NCBI RefSeq assembly: GCF_008933165.1
Contig: NZ_WBVQ01000001.1
Coordinates: 806,001 to 870,000, forward strand
Length of the DNA: 64,000 bases
DNA from: Phaeocystidibacter marisrubri
Lineage (GTDB): Bacteria; Bacteroidota; Bacteroidia; Flavobacteriales; Schleiferiaceae
Direction of reading: 5' to 3'
Shown: positions 17,414 through 26,718 of the stretch, one piece after another
How the letters are laid out: every line of letters starts with the position of its first letter
Position numbering within the stretch: position 1 is the first letter of the stretch
Program-made: the position numbers and the translations under genes
The notes under the pieces: generated by a model
The model's database searches: none
Seen by the model: the letters and a program-made list of their open reading frames with translations, nothing else
Told to the model about the DNA's origin: nothing

Positions 17414-18646
17414 CTAGTTGATGAGTAGACTTTCAATGAGGGCGTCGGTTTCTTCTACATATCCATCGTATTTACTGGTGCCTGGGCCTGCAAAACCTGT
17501 GTGAATAGAAACGACATTTCCGTTCGCATCTAAGATGATGGATGTAGGGTACGACATGAAGTTGTCTATGGCCGGTAGTACTTCTGCGATGCTTTCTCCT
17601 GTCGCGCGACCAGCAAAGTATACATCATAAGGAATATTGAGGTCCGCTACCATCTTGGCGATTGTTCCCTTTGCTACTTTGTAATCTGCTGAACGCTCAA
17701 AAGAGAGTCCGAGAATAGTCAGACCTCTATCTGCAAATCGAGAGTGTAGGGTTTTGAAGTATTGAGTTTCATCAATACAATTCGGGCACCAGCTTCCCAT
17801 GATTTGGATGATAACGGGACCCGTGTTTTGAGTAGAGTTGTAGGAAAAGGTCTCGTCGGTTTTCGCATGGATTGCCTCAAATGAAACAGAGGTATAGCCT
17901 TCCTTTAGATGAGTCAGTTGTGTTGGATCAGGAAGTTCAAACCCTGGTTCAATCCAAGCCTTCCACGGTTGGGCATAGGTGAGGCCGCTGTAGTGCATTC
18001 CGCGAAGCGTATCACCATCTATTGTTCCGGTAAAGAGGTAGGCCAAAGTTCCATCAAACTTGCTTAAGTTGAAGGTGTTGCCGTTAACAGCCCCTTGTAA
18101 ATAGCGGTAATCACCAGTCGTTGTGCGGAAGGTACCGTACAATATTCCTTCGTCGTCTTGTTGAAATTCTCCGATAGCATCTTTCGGATTATCGGTTCCC
18201 GTGCGGAATTCTACTCGGTAGGTCGATTGCAGTTTGCTATTTTCAGATGGATTTCCCGTTGCAAAACGAGCTTCATTCATCATTGCTGTGAATGGCACGC
18301 GATAAGGGGTTTCAGTATCGTATTTGACCCATTCACCCTTCCATTCATCATTGAGGAATTCGGCTTCTATTCCCGCTTGAAAAACTGGCATCTTGATGTA
18401 GAAACTGTCATTTGATCTCTTAATATCCGTAGCTTCTATTGTCTCTTCACCATTATGGATCACAAAAGAAGATTCATCCCAGTCAAAGTTGAATGGAACA
18501 CGTGTAGAATCATTCAAGTGAAGGTAACCGATAAATGATTCCGAATGCTCATGAGGCGCTGTATCCTCCATAGCAGATTCGGTCTTTTCAGAAGAGTTAC
18601 AAGCCGTTAAACAGGCTAGTGACAGGAGGAAGATCGTATTTTTCAT
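17414..18646 (-). CDS. TlpA-like thioredoxin-fold lipoprotein
   Basis: A 410-residue periplasm-facing lipoprotein: signal MKNTIFLLSLACLTAC with the lipidated Cys16. Residues about 35-240 form a beta-rich domain of unknown type; residues about 250-410 are an AhpC/TSA-TlpA thioredoxin fold with the redox motif WCPNC (Cys287 and Cys290) in IMGSWCPNC. It probably acts as a thiol-disulphide reductase on envelope proteins. It is in an operon with a GT39 glycosyltransferase upstream (12 bases) and a YkgJ-like gene downstream (2 bases). Confidence 0.92.
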   Translation of the reverse strand: MKNTIFLLSLACLTACNSSEKTESAMEDTAPHEHSESFIGYLHLNDSTRVPFNFDWDESSFVIHNGEETIEATDIKRSNDSFYIKMPVFQAGIEAEFLNDEWKGEWVKYDTETPYRVPFTAMMNEARFATGNPSENSKLQSTYRVEFRTGTDNPKDAIGEFQQDDEGILYGTFRTTTGDYRYLQGAVNGNTFNLSKFDGTLAYLFTGTIDGDTLRGMHYSGLTYAQPWKAWIEPGFELPDPTQLTHLKEGYTSVSFEAIHAKTDETFSYNSTQNTGPVIIQIMGSWCPNCIDETQYFKTLHSRFADRGLTILGLSFERSADYKVAKGTIAKMVADLNIPYDVYFAGRATGESIAEVLPAIDNFMSYPTSIILDANGNVVSIHTGFAGPGTSKYDGYVEETDALIESLLIN

Positions 18647-18658
18647 AACGTCCTTATT

Positions 18659-20356
18659 TTAAGGAAGAAGCTTTACCAAATTGGCCTGTCCAACAACTTC
18701 GTTTCGCGTCTCTGGATTGAGGAATTGCAAACTGAGTTTTGTGACATGGAATGTGGGATAGGTATGAATAACCTGATAATCGATTCCATGTTCACGCAAC
18801 ATTTCTAATTCGCTGTTACTACCGTAGTAGAAACTGTTTCTTGGGAATTCAGTGGTATCCAAACTCTCTTCTCGAATATTGGTCAGGTTGAAGCCTGTGT
18901 AATAAGCCAAGCTAAAGCCACCGGGAGGGAAGGATACAAAGAAGTGATCCTCATCAATATTTAAACGTTTGATATCAGCTGCAACACGATCACTTGGTTG
19001 GTATTTCATCAATTCAGGATAGAACTGACCATTCAAGTACACGTTAGCCGTTAGCATGCAGAATAGGGTAGAGAGGATGAGTTTGTCAATTGCCGCTCCT
19101 TTCCAATAGAAGTAAACACCTGTTCCCAATCCAAATACACCAAAGATCGTCCAGGGCACAGCTGTGTCTGGAAAGAACCAAAATTGACACAGGGCGTAAA
19201 TCAAAATCAATGCGAGAATGTTTAAGCCTTGGATAATATAGGCCGCACGGTACCATCCTTTGGATTTTTCATACACCACTCGAAGGGTAAACTCAGAAGT
19301 GATGATCGCCGCAAATGGAAGAATCACATTGATGTAATGGGGTAACTTGTATTGGGATAAGCTGAAAGCGATAAACGGAAGAATAAATCCACCCAAGGTT
19401 AACCACTCTTGTTTTTTCTGACCCTTGATGATGTCGTTTGTCGTTACTATGACACGCCAAAAGATGGCCCAAACAGCTAAAATCGACCAAGGAATAAAGC
19501 TCCATAGGAAAGTGTGAATGAAAAAGTCTGGGCCGGAATTATTCGACCAAACATTCTCTCCGGTAATCCGCCCAAAACTCTGATCCCAGAAGTAGAACTT
19601 GAGTCCGCTTACTGAATCCTTCCTAACTACGCCAGCATCACTATTGAAGGCGAGAACTTTTTCGGGGTGTTGGTCAAATTGAGTGTAGAGACCGTAGCTC
19701 ATCGGAAGGAGTAGCACCAGTGTAATCCCCAATCCGATCAACCATTCCACCTTGAAGAGATCGCGATAGCGTTTTCTGCCAATGGCATAGCTACCTAGAG
19801 CTAATATAGGTACCATCAAACCGATGGGCCCTTTGGTCATCATCGCGATAGCAATTCCCACAAATCCCCAAACGAGGTTTCGCTTTTGTTTGTAGTATAG
19901 GAATTCTGTGAGTTGCCAAACCGAAAGCACCACAGCCGAAGCAAGAATCGTATCCGTACGAACGTCTTGGTTCATGGATATGAATGCTTGAGAGCTCATC
20001 AACATCAAAGCTGCAAGAAAGCCTATACGTTTGTTGTACAACAGGTTGCCAAGCTTGTAGGTTGAAATAACACCTACAGCACTAAATAGCACACTGCCCA
20101 ATCGGAACGACCAATTGGCATATCCAAATAGTTTGAAGGAAAGGGCCGAAATCCAGAACAACAAGGGGGGTTTGTCGAGATAATTATTCCCTTGAAGGTA
20201 GACTTCCAAGAAATTGCCCGACTCCAGCATTTCTCTACTTATCAGCGCATACTGAGCAGAATCTACATCCATTATTTCCACTAGCATGCCTAACAAGTAG
20301 ACCAATCCAGCTAGGGCAAAGATGAGATTGATGGACCACCTTTTAAATAATCCCAT
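18659..20356 (-). CDS. Glycosyltransferase family 39 (ArnT-like) membrane protein
   Basis: A 565-residue inner-membrane protein with 10 or more helices. The N-terminal loop with the essential acidic residue is readable (MDVDSAQYALISREML), followed by the NNYLDKPPLLFW segment typical of ArnT/PMT-type lipid-linked sugar transferases. It transfers a sugar from a polyprenyl carrier to a lipid or protein; acceptor and sugar are unknown. It sits 10 bases after the phospho-sugar mutase gene, which may supply activated sugars (inference). Confidence 0.9.
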   Translation of the reverse strand: MGLFKRWSINLIFALAGLVYLLGMLVEIMDVDSAQYALISREMLESGNFLEVYLQGNNYLDKPPLLFWISALSFKLFGYANWSFRLGSVLFSAVGVISTYKLGNLLYNKRIGFLAALMLMSSQAFISMNQDVRTDTILASAVVLSVWQLTEFLYYKQKRNLVWGFVGIAIAMMTKGPIGLMVPILALGSYAIGRKRYRDLFKVEWLIGLGITLVLLLPMSYGLYTQFDQHPEKVLAFNSDAGVVRKDSVSGLKFYFWDQSFGRITGENVWSNNSGPDFFIHTFLWSFIPWSILAVWAIFWRVIVTTNDIIKGQKKQEWLTLGGFILPFIAFSLSQYKLPHYINVILPFAAIITSEFTLRVVYEKSKGWYRAAYIIQGLNILALILIYALCQFWFFPDTAVPWTIFGVFGLGTGVYFYWKGAAIDKLILSTLFCMLTANVYLNGQFYPELMKYQPSDRVAADIKRLNIDEDHFFVSFPPGGFSLAYYTGFNLTNIREESLDTTEFPRNSFYYGSNSELEMLREHGIDYQVIHTYPTFHVTKLSLQFLNPETRNEVVGQANLVKLLP

Positions 20357-20366
20357 GTACGTTTTC

Positions 20367-22085
20367 TTAGTTTACTCCTAATTCGGAAGTCATTTTGCCA
20401 ATAATGCGATTCAATTCTGCTTGAATTTCCGATTCCGATTGAGTGGTCCAAGGTCGCATGACAGAGAAATAGAACTTGATTTTAGGTTCTGTTCCACTCG
20501 GTCGTGCCGTGGCGATATCACCGTTTTCGTTTACAAATTGAATCACATTACTCGAAGGCATGTGAGTGGGAGAGGTTTTGCCAGTTACCGTGTTTGTAAT
20601 GATTCCCACTTGATAATCGCGCACCTCTATAACTGGCATTTCGGCGAGTGTTTTAGGCGGAGTAGATCGGAAGTTTTCCATCATTTTTTCGATTTCCTCT
20701 GCCCCTGACTTTCCAGTCTTTACGATCGAAATGAGTTTTTCTTGGAAGTAGCCGTGTTCTTTGTGAATCTTCATCAACTCGTTGTAGTACGAACTTCCCT
20801 TAGCCAATGCGGCTGCGGCAGCTTCTGCAATGAGAACTGTTGCGGAAATGGCATCCTTGTCGCGAACAAAATCGCCAATCATATAGCCATAACTCTCTTC
20901 GCCTCCTACGATGAACTTCTTTGCACCTTCATTGACGCGAATCAAATCGGCAATCCATTTAAATCCAGTTAAACAGCGAAGAACCTCTACTTTGTAACCT
21001 TGGGCAATGCGTTCCATCAAATCACTGGTTACAATGGTGATGGCAGTGAATGCATTGCTCGGTAGTTTTCCCTTATCACTCAGAGTGCCCAACATGTAAT
21101 CAAAGAGGACCGCGCCTGTTTGATTGCCGTTCAAGAGAACCAATTTACCTTCGTTGTCGCGTACGGCAATACCTACTCGATCCGTGTCTGGATCACATCC
21201 AATCACGATGTCGGCCTTTTCTCGTTCTGCTTGATCCACAGCCATGCTTAAGGCCTCCGCTTCTTCAGGGTTAGGAGACTTCACCGTAGGGAAGTTGCCG
21301 TCAGGAGTGGCTTGTTTCTCCACGACGGATACATTTTTGAAACCGCATAAAGTCAGTGCGCGTTCCATCAATGTAACGGAAGTTCCATGCAGTGGAGTGA
21401 AAACTATTTTTAGTTGATCTTTTCCGGAGTTGCCTAGTGATTGCTGTTGGATTTGATCCAAATACGCACGGTCTACTTCTTCACCAATCAGAGTGATATA
21501 TGCGTCATCATTGGATGAAAATACTTCTGAAAGTTGGACTTGGCGAACTTGCTCAATAATCGCTTTATCGTGAGGAGGAACCAGTTGACCACCATCATTC
21601 CAATACACCTTGTAACCGTTGTATTCTTTTGGATTGTGAGAAGCGGTAAGTACAATACCCGCCTGACATTCTAAATGTCGAACGGCAAAGCTCAACTCTG
21701 GAGTTGGTCGGAGTTCTTCGAATAGATAGACGTGTATGCCATTTCCTGCAAAGACCTTCGCTACTTCACGAGCCAGGGTAGAGCTATTGTTTCGGGAATC
21801 ATAGGCAATGGCCACCTTGATAGATGTGCTGAACGATTCCTTTAAGTAATTCGACAAACCTTGAGTGGCTTGACCTAGGGTGTACTTATTAATGCGATTG
21901 CTTCCCACTCCCATAATACCTCGCATTCCGCCTGTTCCAAAGTCGAGGTCTTTATAGAAGGCTTCCGTCAATTCATGGGATTCGGTGTGAATCCAATTCT
22001 GTATGATGGCTTTTGTATCCGTATCAACAGCGTCGTCATTCAGCCAGCTATTTGCTTTAGCCAGTACGTTTGGGTCAATTGACAT
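20367..22085 (-). CDS. Phospho-sugar mutase (phosphoglucomutase/phosphomannomutase)
   Basis: A 572-residue cytoplasmic alpha-D-phosphohexomutase. The catalytic phosphoserine is in LTASHNPKEYNGYK (Ser149), the metal loop is DPDTDRVG (about 297-304), the sugar-recognition loop is GGEESYGY, and the phosphate-binding loop is ARPSGTEPK near the C-terminus. The length and the early SHNPKEYNGYK form match the PgcA/PGM2-like group acting on glucose-1-phosphate or mannose-1-phosphate. It interconverts hexose 1- and 6-phosphates. It is co-transcribed with the head-GIN protein and GT39. Confidence 0.94.
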   Translation of the reverse strand: MSIDPNVLAKANSWLNDDAVDTDTKAIIQNWIHTESHELTEAFYKDLDFGTGGMRGIMGVGSNRINKYTLGQATQGLSNYLKESFSTSIKVAIAYDSRNNSSTLAREVAKVFAGNGIHVYLFEELRPTPELSFAVRHLECQAGIVLTASHNPKEYNGYKVYWNDGGQLVPPHDKAIIEQVRQVQLSEVFSSNDDAYITLIGEEVDRAYLDQIQQQSLGNSGKDQLKIVFTPLHGTSVTLMERALTLCGFKNVSVVEKQATPDGNFPTVKSPNPEEAEALSMAVDQAEREKADIVIGCDPDTDRVGIAVRDNEGKLVLLNGNQTGAVLFDYMLGTLSDKGKLPSNAFTAITIVTSDLMERIAQGYKVEVLRCLTGFKWIADLIRVNEGAKKFIVGGEESYGYMIGDFVRDKDAISATVLIAEAAAAALAKGSSYYNELMKIHKEHGYFQEKLISIVKTGKSGAEEIEKMMENFRSTPPKTLAEMPVIEVRDYQVGIITNTVTGKTSPTHMPSSNVIQFVNENGDIATARPSGTEPKIKFYFSVMRPWTTQSESEIQAELNRIIGKMTSELGVN

Positions 22086-22093
22086 GGGAGAGA

Positions 22094-22774
22094 CTATTTT
22101 TTGGTTAAGCTGGAAGCATAGGAAATATCGGAATCCACGGTGGGGTTTCCTCTGTAGGTAACACTACTTGCTCCAGAAGCTTCAACTTCAAGGGTTTCTA
22201 TAGCGTGAACATCGGCACTAGATGCACCACTAATTTCAATAGACATACGGCTTACTAGCCATTCTTCGGCATCTAAACTCGATGATCCTGAAAGTTCAAT
22301 TTGGCATGATCGAGCTCTTCCTTCAAGGTTGATTTCCGCAGCGCCACTTGCCGATACTTTCACATTGCTCATGTCCACCTTCAGATCCATATCGGCAGCT
22401 CCAGAGGCTTCGATATCTAAATCACTTCCATCAATGCGGTTTTTAGCTTCCAACGAAACAGCACCGCTAATAGAAATGGACTTGAGTTGAGTAACTGTAA
22501 TGAACAAACGGACATCAGAATTTGATGTGTTTAGAAACCCCCGCGTGGATATTTCAAGTTGTCCGTTGCTGACTTCCACCTTCAATCCGTCAATGGCATC
22601 TTCCGAGCCAATGGCTACCACTTCTTGGGTGGGACCTTGACGAATGAATACACGATACGCACCCGAAACTTCGAGGCGATTAAAAGTTGAAACTTCTAAT
22701 GTCTCACGGACCGTTTGCCCAAAAGCGAGAACGCTTAAGGTTAGGGCGATGGTAAGAGTAATGAGCCTTTTCAT
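22094..22774 (-). CDS. Head GIN domain (DUF2807) exported protein
   Basis: A 226-residue exported protein: signal MKRLITLTIALTLSVLAFGQ, then a single right-handed beta-helix of the DUF2807 'putative auto-transporter adhesin, head GIN' family, visible as repeating Ser/Ala-Asp strands (ISGAVSLEAKN, ASGAADMDLK, ASGAAEINLE, LSGSSSLDAEE). The ATG at 22774 gives the signal peptide; the frame extends 16 codons further without it. The family is common in Bacteroidota, with no settled function. It is 57 bases after ribH and 8 before the mutase. Confidence 0.92.
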   Translation of the reverse strand: MKRLITLTIALTLSVLAFGQTVRETLEVSTFNRLEVSGAYRVFIRQGPTQEVVAIGSEDAIDGLKVEVSNGQLEISTRGFLNTSNSDVRLFITVTQLKSISISGAVSLEAKNRIDGSDLDIEASGAADMDLKVDMSNVKVSASGAAEINLEGRARSCQIELSGSSSLDAEEWLVSRMSIEISGASSADVHAIETLEVEASGASSVTYRGNPTVDSDISYASSLTKK

Positions 22775-22831
22775 CGTGAATGGTTTTAGCTGCGCCTTAA
22801 AGGTACTGAACCCACCGTTCACGTGGAAGTG

Positions 22832-23329
22832 TTAGTTGGAGAGTCTTCTGCGCTTTAAGTCGGCCATTTTTACCGCTGCTACCGCGGCTTCTACACCTTT
22901 GTTACCGTGCTCGCCACCAGAGCGCGCTCGACTTTGCTCGATATTCATATCGGTGAGAACGCAGAACATGGTAGGAGCAGAGTAGGTATTATTCAACTCT
23001 ACAATTCCCTGAGTAACCCCACTACAAACAAAATCGAAGTGCTTGGTTTCTCCTTGAATAACCACACCAATGGCAATAACGGCGTCTACTTTCTCCGATT
23101 CGAGAATGCACTTTGCTCCGAATGGAAGTTCAAAGGAACCTGGTACGTTCTCCCGAATGATATTGTGTCGTGCGACCCCTAAATCAATTAAGGTATCATA
23201 GGCTCCACGAAAGAGCCCTTCGGTGATTTCTTCGTTCCATTCAGAAACTACAATGCCGAAGCGCATACTTGATGCGTTCGGCATTGTGTTTTTATCGTAG
23301 TTCGAAAGATTCTTGTTGGCTGTAGCCAT
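22832..23329 (-). CDS. ribH: 6,7-dimethyl-8-ribityllumazine synthase
   Basis: A 165-residue enzyme for the penultimate step of riboflavin synthesis, joining the pyrimidinedione to the butanone phosphate. Key parts are RFGIVVSEWNEEIT, the GSFELPF loop, AIGVVIQGETKHFDFV, and the catalytic-site region with GVLT-like CVLTDMNIEQSRAR. It overlaps the TPR gene stop by one base (TAATG). Other rib genes are not next to it. Confidence 0.96.
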   Translation of the reverse strand: MATANKNLSNYDKNTMPNASSMRFGIVVSEWNEEITEGLFRGAYDTLIDLGVARHNIIRENVPGSFELPFGAKCILESEKVDAVIAIGVVIQGETKHFDFVCSGVTQGIVELNNTYSAPTMFCVLTDMNIEQSRARSGGEHGNKGVEAAVAAVKMADLKRRRLSN

Positions 23330-24024
23330 TAAGCGTTTTCTTTCTGTTCACAATAAGAGATGAATTTTTCAATCTCTCTTGATTCTTGAGCGTCAGGATA
23401 CTCCTTTTGAAGTCTCTTGTACATTTTGAGTGCGGTGCTCCATTTGCTCAACATTTCAGCTGTTTGAGCTGCTTTCTTGAGAACGACAGGAGTGCTGAAA
23501 TCGTTACCGTCGAGGTTAGCCGCTTTGGTGTAATAATCCAATGCTTCCTCTGGCTGATTCAATTCGTGGAATGCATCACCGATACCCGCAACAGCTTGAA
23601 CGTTCAAAACACCATCGTTGCTTGAAAATTTATCCAAGTGTTCAATGGCCTTTTCGAACTCACCCATTTGCAAGTAGCACATGCCTGCATAATAGTTAGC
23701 CAAGTTACCCGCTTTCGTGCTAGAGTACTCGTCTGCAACTTCAACAAAACCCATTTGGTTGATGTTGCCCTCTACAGCCAAGCGAAGAGAATCGTTTTGA
23801 GCTGCGCGTTGCGCTGGGAAAATAGCGTGCTGAGCTTCGTCTTCAAGAGGAGCCACGATGTATTCACCGTATCCCCAGTATCCAAGTACGATTGCGATAA
23901 CTGCACCGAGTCCAATAAGGACTTGCTTCAGGTTGTTTTCGATGAATTGTTCAGCTCTGCTGAGTGTAGCATCTACGTTGTCGATTGCAGTTTCAGTCTG
24001 CTGGATGTTCTTCTTCTTAGCCAT
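23329..24024 (-). CDS. Tetratricopeptide repeat membrane-anchored protein
   Basis: A 231-residue protein with one N-terminal membrane helix (VLIGLGAVIAIVLGYWGYG, about 36-54) and a periplasmic part of TPR repeats (NYYAGMCYLQMGEFEKAIEHL, EALDYYTKAANL, TALKMYKRLQKEYPDA). It resembles YfgM/BamD-like ancillary TPR proteins. The ATG at 24024 is chosen because a -7 box (TATTTTTG) at 24046-24053 covers the alternative start. It is the first gene of a seven-gene minus-strand operon down to the YkgJ-like gene. Confidence 0.9.
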   Translation of the reverse strand: MAKKKNIQQTETAIDNVDATLSRAEQFIENNLKQVLIGLGAVIAIVLGYWGYGEYIVAPLEDEAQHAIFPAQRAAQNDSLRLAVEGNINQMGFVEVADEYSSTKAGNLANYYAGMCYLQMGEFEKAIEHLDKFSSNDGVLNVQAVAGIGDAFHELNQPEEALDYYTKAANLDGNDFSTPVVLKKAAQTAEMLSKWSTALKMYKRLQKEYPDAQESREIEKFISYCEQKENA

Positions 24025-24045
24025 TTGAGTCTTTTTGACAGAGGG

Positions 24046-24053
24046 CAAAAATA
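24046..24053 (-). promoter_or_regulatory. -7 box (TATTTTTG) of the TPR-ribH operon
   Basis: The plus strand reads CAAAAATA, 21 bases before the ATG at 24024, giving a short leader. The divergent recF promoter lies about 50 bases away. Confidence 0.6.
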
Positions 24054-24100
24054 ACGTTTTTTAGATATGGCGCAAGTATGATTCTACGTAGTGTTTCTCG

Positions 24101-24108
24101 TACTTTTG
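24101..24108 (+). promoter_or_regulatory. -7 box (TACTTTTG) just before recF
   Basis: The box ends five bases before the ATG at 24114. It lies inside the longer possible reading frame from 24078, so it argues for the start at 24114 and for a leaderless or nearly leaderless message. Confidence 0.55.
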
Positions 24109-24113
24109 CTGAC

Positions 24114-25235
24114 ATGAGTACTGCCGTCCTGAAAAAGCTGCATCTTGTTGATTTTAAGAACTATCCAGACGCTGAGCTTTCGTTTTCTTCCAAAGTAAAT
24201 GCCTTTGTAGGTAACAATGGCGTTGGAAAGACGAACGTTTTGGATGCTATTCACTACCTCGCAGTGACCAAAAGTTACTTTAATCCGGTTGATTCTCAGA
24301 ATATTCGACATGGCAAACCATTTATGGTGGTTGAAGGTGCTTTTGAAACCGAAAATGGAACGGATACGGTTTACTGTGCCCTTCAGCGGGGGCAGAAGAA
24401 GGTGTTCAAGCGGAATCAAAAGGATTATGAGCGCTTAGCCGATCACATCGGTCTCTTTCCTTTAGTGATGATTTCTCCTTCAGATAGGGATTTGATTTTG
24501 GAAGGAAGTGAAACCCGGAGGAAGTTTATGGATGGGGTAATATCTCAATCTGACAAACTTTATTTGGATGATTTGTTGGCTTATAACAAGGCACTTTCTC
24601 AGAGAAATAGTCTACTGAAATACTTCGCAAAAAACAGGAAGTGGGAAGAGGCTACCTTGGAGATATACGATGAGCAGCTCATCGAGCGGGGAGTTCGGAT
24701 CAACGAGAGGCGCACGCTTTTCATGGATCAAATGAAGCCTATCATGCTGGAGGCGTATTCGAAAATTGCTTCCGAAAATGAAGATGTAAATCTCTCTTAT
24801 GCCTCTCAATTGAACGAAAAGTCCATGAAGGAATGTCTACTCGAATCAAGAGATAAGGACAAGATTCTTCAGTACACCACAGCGGGAATTCACAAAGATG
24901 ATTTGAAGTTTGAATTGAATGAGTACCCGCTGAAGAAAGTTGGATCTCAAGGTCAGCAGAAGACCTTCACCATCGCATTGAAATTGGCTCAGTTTGAGTT
25001 TTTAAAGCACGTTACAGGAAGAAAGCCGATCTTGTTACTCGACGATATTTTTGACAAACTCGATGAACAAAGAGTAGAAGCTATTGTGTCTATGGTAAAC
25101 GATCATCAGTTTGGGCAAATCTTCATCACCGATACCCATGCGGATAGAACGAATGAAATCGTGAAGCGCATTGTAGAGGAAAGTGTTGTTTTTGAAGTGA
25201 ATAGTGAAGGAGTTATTAAAGAATTAGAAGCGTGA
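24114..25235 (+). CDS. recF: DNA replication/repair protein RecF
   Basis: A 373-residue SMC-like ATPase that loads RecA at single-strand gaps. The Walker A motif is GNNGVGKTN (33-41), the signature and Walker B region near the C-terminus read GSQGQQKTF and LLLDDIFDKLD, and the D-loop/His region is ITDTHADR. The ATG at 24114 gives the family N-terminus (KKLHLVDFKNY). It overlaps the downstream DUF721 gene by four bases (GTGA). The recF-DUF721 pairing is common in Bacteroidota. Confidence 0.96.
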   Translation: MSTAVLKKLHLVDFKNYPDAELSFSSKVNAFVGNNGVGKTNVLDAIHYLAVTKSYFNPVDSQNIRHGKPFMVVEGAFETENGTDTVYCALQRGQKKVFKRNQKDYERLADHIGLFPLVMISPSDRDLILEGSETRRKFMDGVISQSDKLYLDDLLAYNKALSQRNSLLKYFAKNRKWEEATLEIYDEQLIERGVRINERRTLFMDQMKPIMLEAYSKIASENEDVNLSYASQLNEKSMKECLLESRDKDKILQYTTAGIHKDDLKFELNEYPLKKVGSQGQQKTFTIALKLAQFEFLKHVTGRKPILLLDDIFDKLDEQRVEAIVSMVNDHQFGQIFITDTHADRTNEIVKRIVEESVVFEVNSEGVIKELEA

Positions 25236-25525
25236 AAAAGTCGAACGAACAATCTCTAGGTGACGCCATCCGCTCCTTTTTGAAGCAACATGAGTTGACG
25301 GGTAAGTTGGCAGAGGCCGAAGTAGTCGCTGCTTGGTCAAAGGTCTTGGGGCCTGCAATTGACCGCAGAACTGTGAGTATCCGATTGGACAAGACAGGTA
25401 GAATTTATGTGGAATTGACCAGTGCCTCATTGCGCAACGAATTGTCGATGCAGCGCACTCGCCTGGCAGAAGCATTGAATGAAACGATTGGTCGTGAAAT
25501 AGTGAAAGATATTATATTAGTCTAA
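25232..25525 (+). CDS. DUF721 (DciA-like) protein
   Basis: A 97-residue basic protein of the DUF721 family, related to the KH-like domain of DciA, the helicase-loading protein of bacteria without DnaC. Features are LGDAIRSFLKQH near the start and the alpha-beta core VVAAWSKVLGPAIDRRT. It starts with GTG overlapping the recF stop by four bases. Involvement in DnaB loading is an inference from the family. Confidence 0.88.
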   Translation: MKKSNEQSLGDAIRSFLKQHELTGKLAEAEVVAAWSKVLGPAIDRRTVSIRLDKTGRIYVELTSASLRNELSMQRTRLAEALNETIGREIVKDIILV

Positions 25526-25553
25526 TTCGATAACCAACTACTAGCCCATCGAT

Positions 25554-26663
25554 TTGAAAAGAAGTCTACTTCTCCTCTTATTCGCTCTAACCAGTGGGGT
25601 GATATTCGCGCAACCGGATTCACTGAGTACCATGAATGATTCTACCCTTGCCGAACTTCAAGCGGTACAGGCTGAGAATGCGGCAGAAGCGGCGCGAAAG
25701 GAGCCGGTTTTTGATACTTTATGGCTCAGAAACGGATTGTACTTATACGGCGAATTTACCTCTATAGATGTCGGTCTCATCAATTTTGACGCTGAAGTGA
25801 TAGGAGACGTAACCTTGAAGCATTATGAGGTTAGTACCTTCCGTGCTTCGAGTAATATTTACCGCATGAAGACCCTGTATGCAGGGGAATTCTTGGGTTG
25901 GGTGTTGCCGGGAGAGCCGGGAACGGTTCGCATTTACGACTTAAACGATACGGTTGTGGTTCCGTTTACCGAATTGGTCTATTTGGTCAGTTTCGAGAAT
26001 TCCTTTTTGAAGAGATGGAGTGGTCTTTTTAGTGCGGGCTACTCGTATACCCGGAGCAGCAACATCAGTCGCTATAATATGTCGGGTTCCGTGAACTATG
26101 CCGGAGAACACTTAGATATGGCATTGTCAGGTTCTATGATTGTTACAGGGGAGGGCGATAGCTTAACGAGGGAACGTGAAGAACTTCACTTCACGTCCAA
26201 TTTCTACTTTGCCAATCGCTGGTCCATTTTTGGCGTATTGAGCTATCAACGAAACGTAACCTTGGGACTTAGGTATCGTTACCAGGAGGGCCCCGGTGTG
26301 ACCTACACTAGATACCTCACGAATCAAATGCGAATTGCGGGTGGAGTGGGTGCAGTAATCAACCAAGAAGAAAGTTTTGCAGGTGCTAGATTAAATTCAA
26401 TAGAGGTACCTGCACTAATTCGCTTCCATTTCTTTCGCTATAGAAATCCTAAGATCAGTCTAACCACTAGTCAGTCAGTATACTTTGGTGTAACTGAAGT
26501 TGGGCGTTTTCGTCACGATGGCGAAATCCAATTGGCGTGGGAAATTGTAGATGATCTCTCTCTTACCCTTACGTTGTATGACAGTTACGATACCCAATCG
26601 CCATCAACTGGAGGAGCGCTTTTGGATTATGGCACTGTGACAGGTTTGTCATACTCGTTCTAG
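25554..26663 (+). CDS. DUF481-type outer-membrane beta-barrel protein
   Basis: A 369-residue outer-membrane protein: signal peptide (LLLLLFALTSGVIFAQ), a linker rich in Ala and Glu, a small beta domain (about 55-140), then about 10-12 amphipathic strands typical of the DUF481/YdiY group (FSAGYSYTRSSN, GSVNYAGEHLDMALSG), ending in a strand with terminal Phe. It starts with TTG. It follows DUF721 by 28 bases and ends in a strong terminator. Substrate or partner is unknown. Confidence 0.85.
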   Translation: MKRSLLLLLFALTSGVIFAQPDSLSTMNDSTLAELQAVQAENAAEAARKEPVFDTLWLRNGLYLYGEFTSIDVGLINFDAEVIGDVTLKHYEVSTFRASSNIYRMKTLYAGEFLGWVLPGEPGTVRIYDLNDTVVVPFTELVYLVSFENSFLKRWSGLFSAGYSYTRSSNISRYNMSGSVNYAGEHLDMALSGSMIVTGEGDSLTREREELHFTSNFYFANRWSIFGVLSYQRNVTLGLRYRYQEGPGVTYTRYLTNQMRIAGGVGAVINQEESFAGARLNSIEVPALIRFHFFRYRNPKISLTTSQSVYFGVTEVGRFRHDGEIQLAWEIVDDLSLTLTLYDSYDTQSPSTGGALLDYGTVTGLSYSF

Positions 26664-26670
26664 ACAATAA

Positions 26671-26697
26671 AAAAAGGGGCTCTTTCGAGGCCCCTTT
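26671..26697. terminator. Intrinsic terminator between converging outer-membrane protein genes
   Basis: AAAGGGGC and its complement GCCCCTTT form a GC-rich stem with a short TTTC loop and a one-base bulge, flanked by an A run on the left. It lies between two converging genes. Confidence 0.8.
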
Positions 26698-26718
26698 GCG
26701 TTTCAATAAGGTTGAGAC

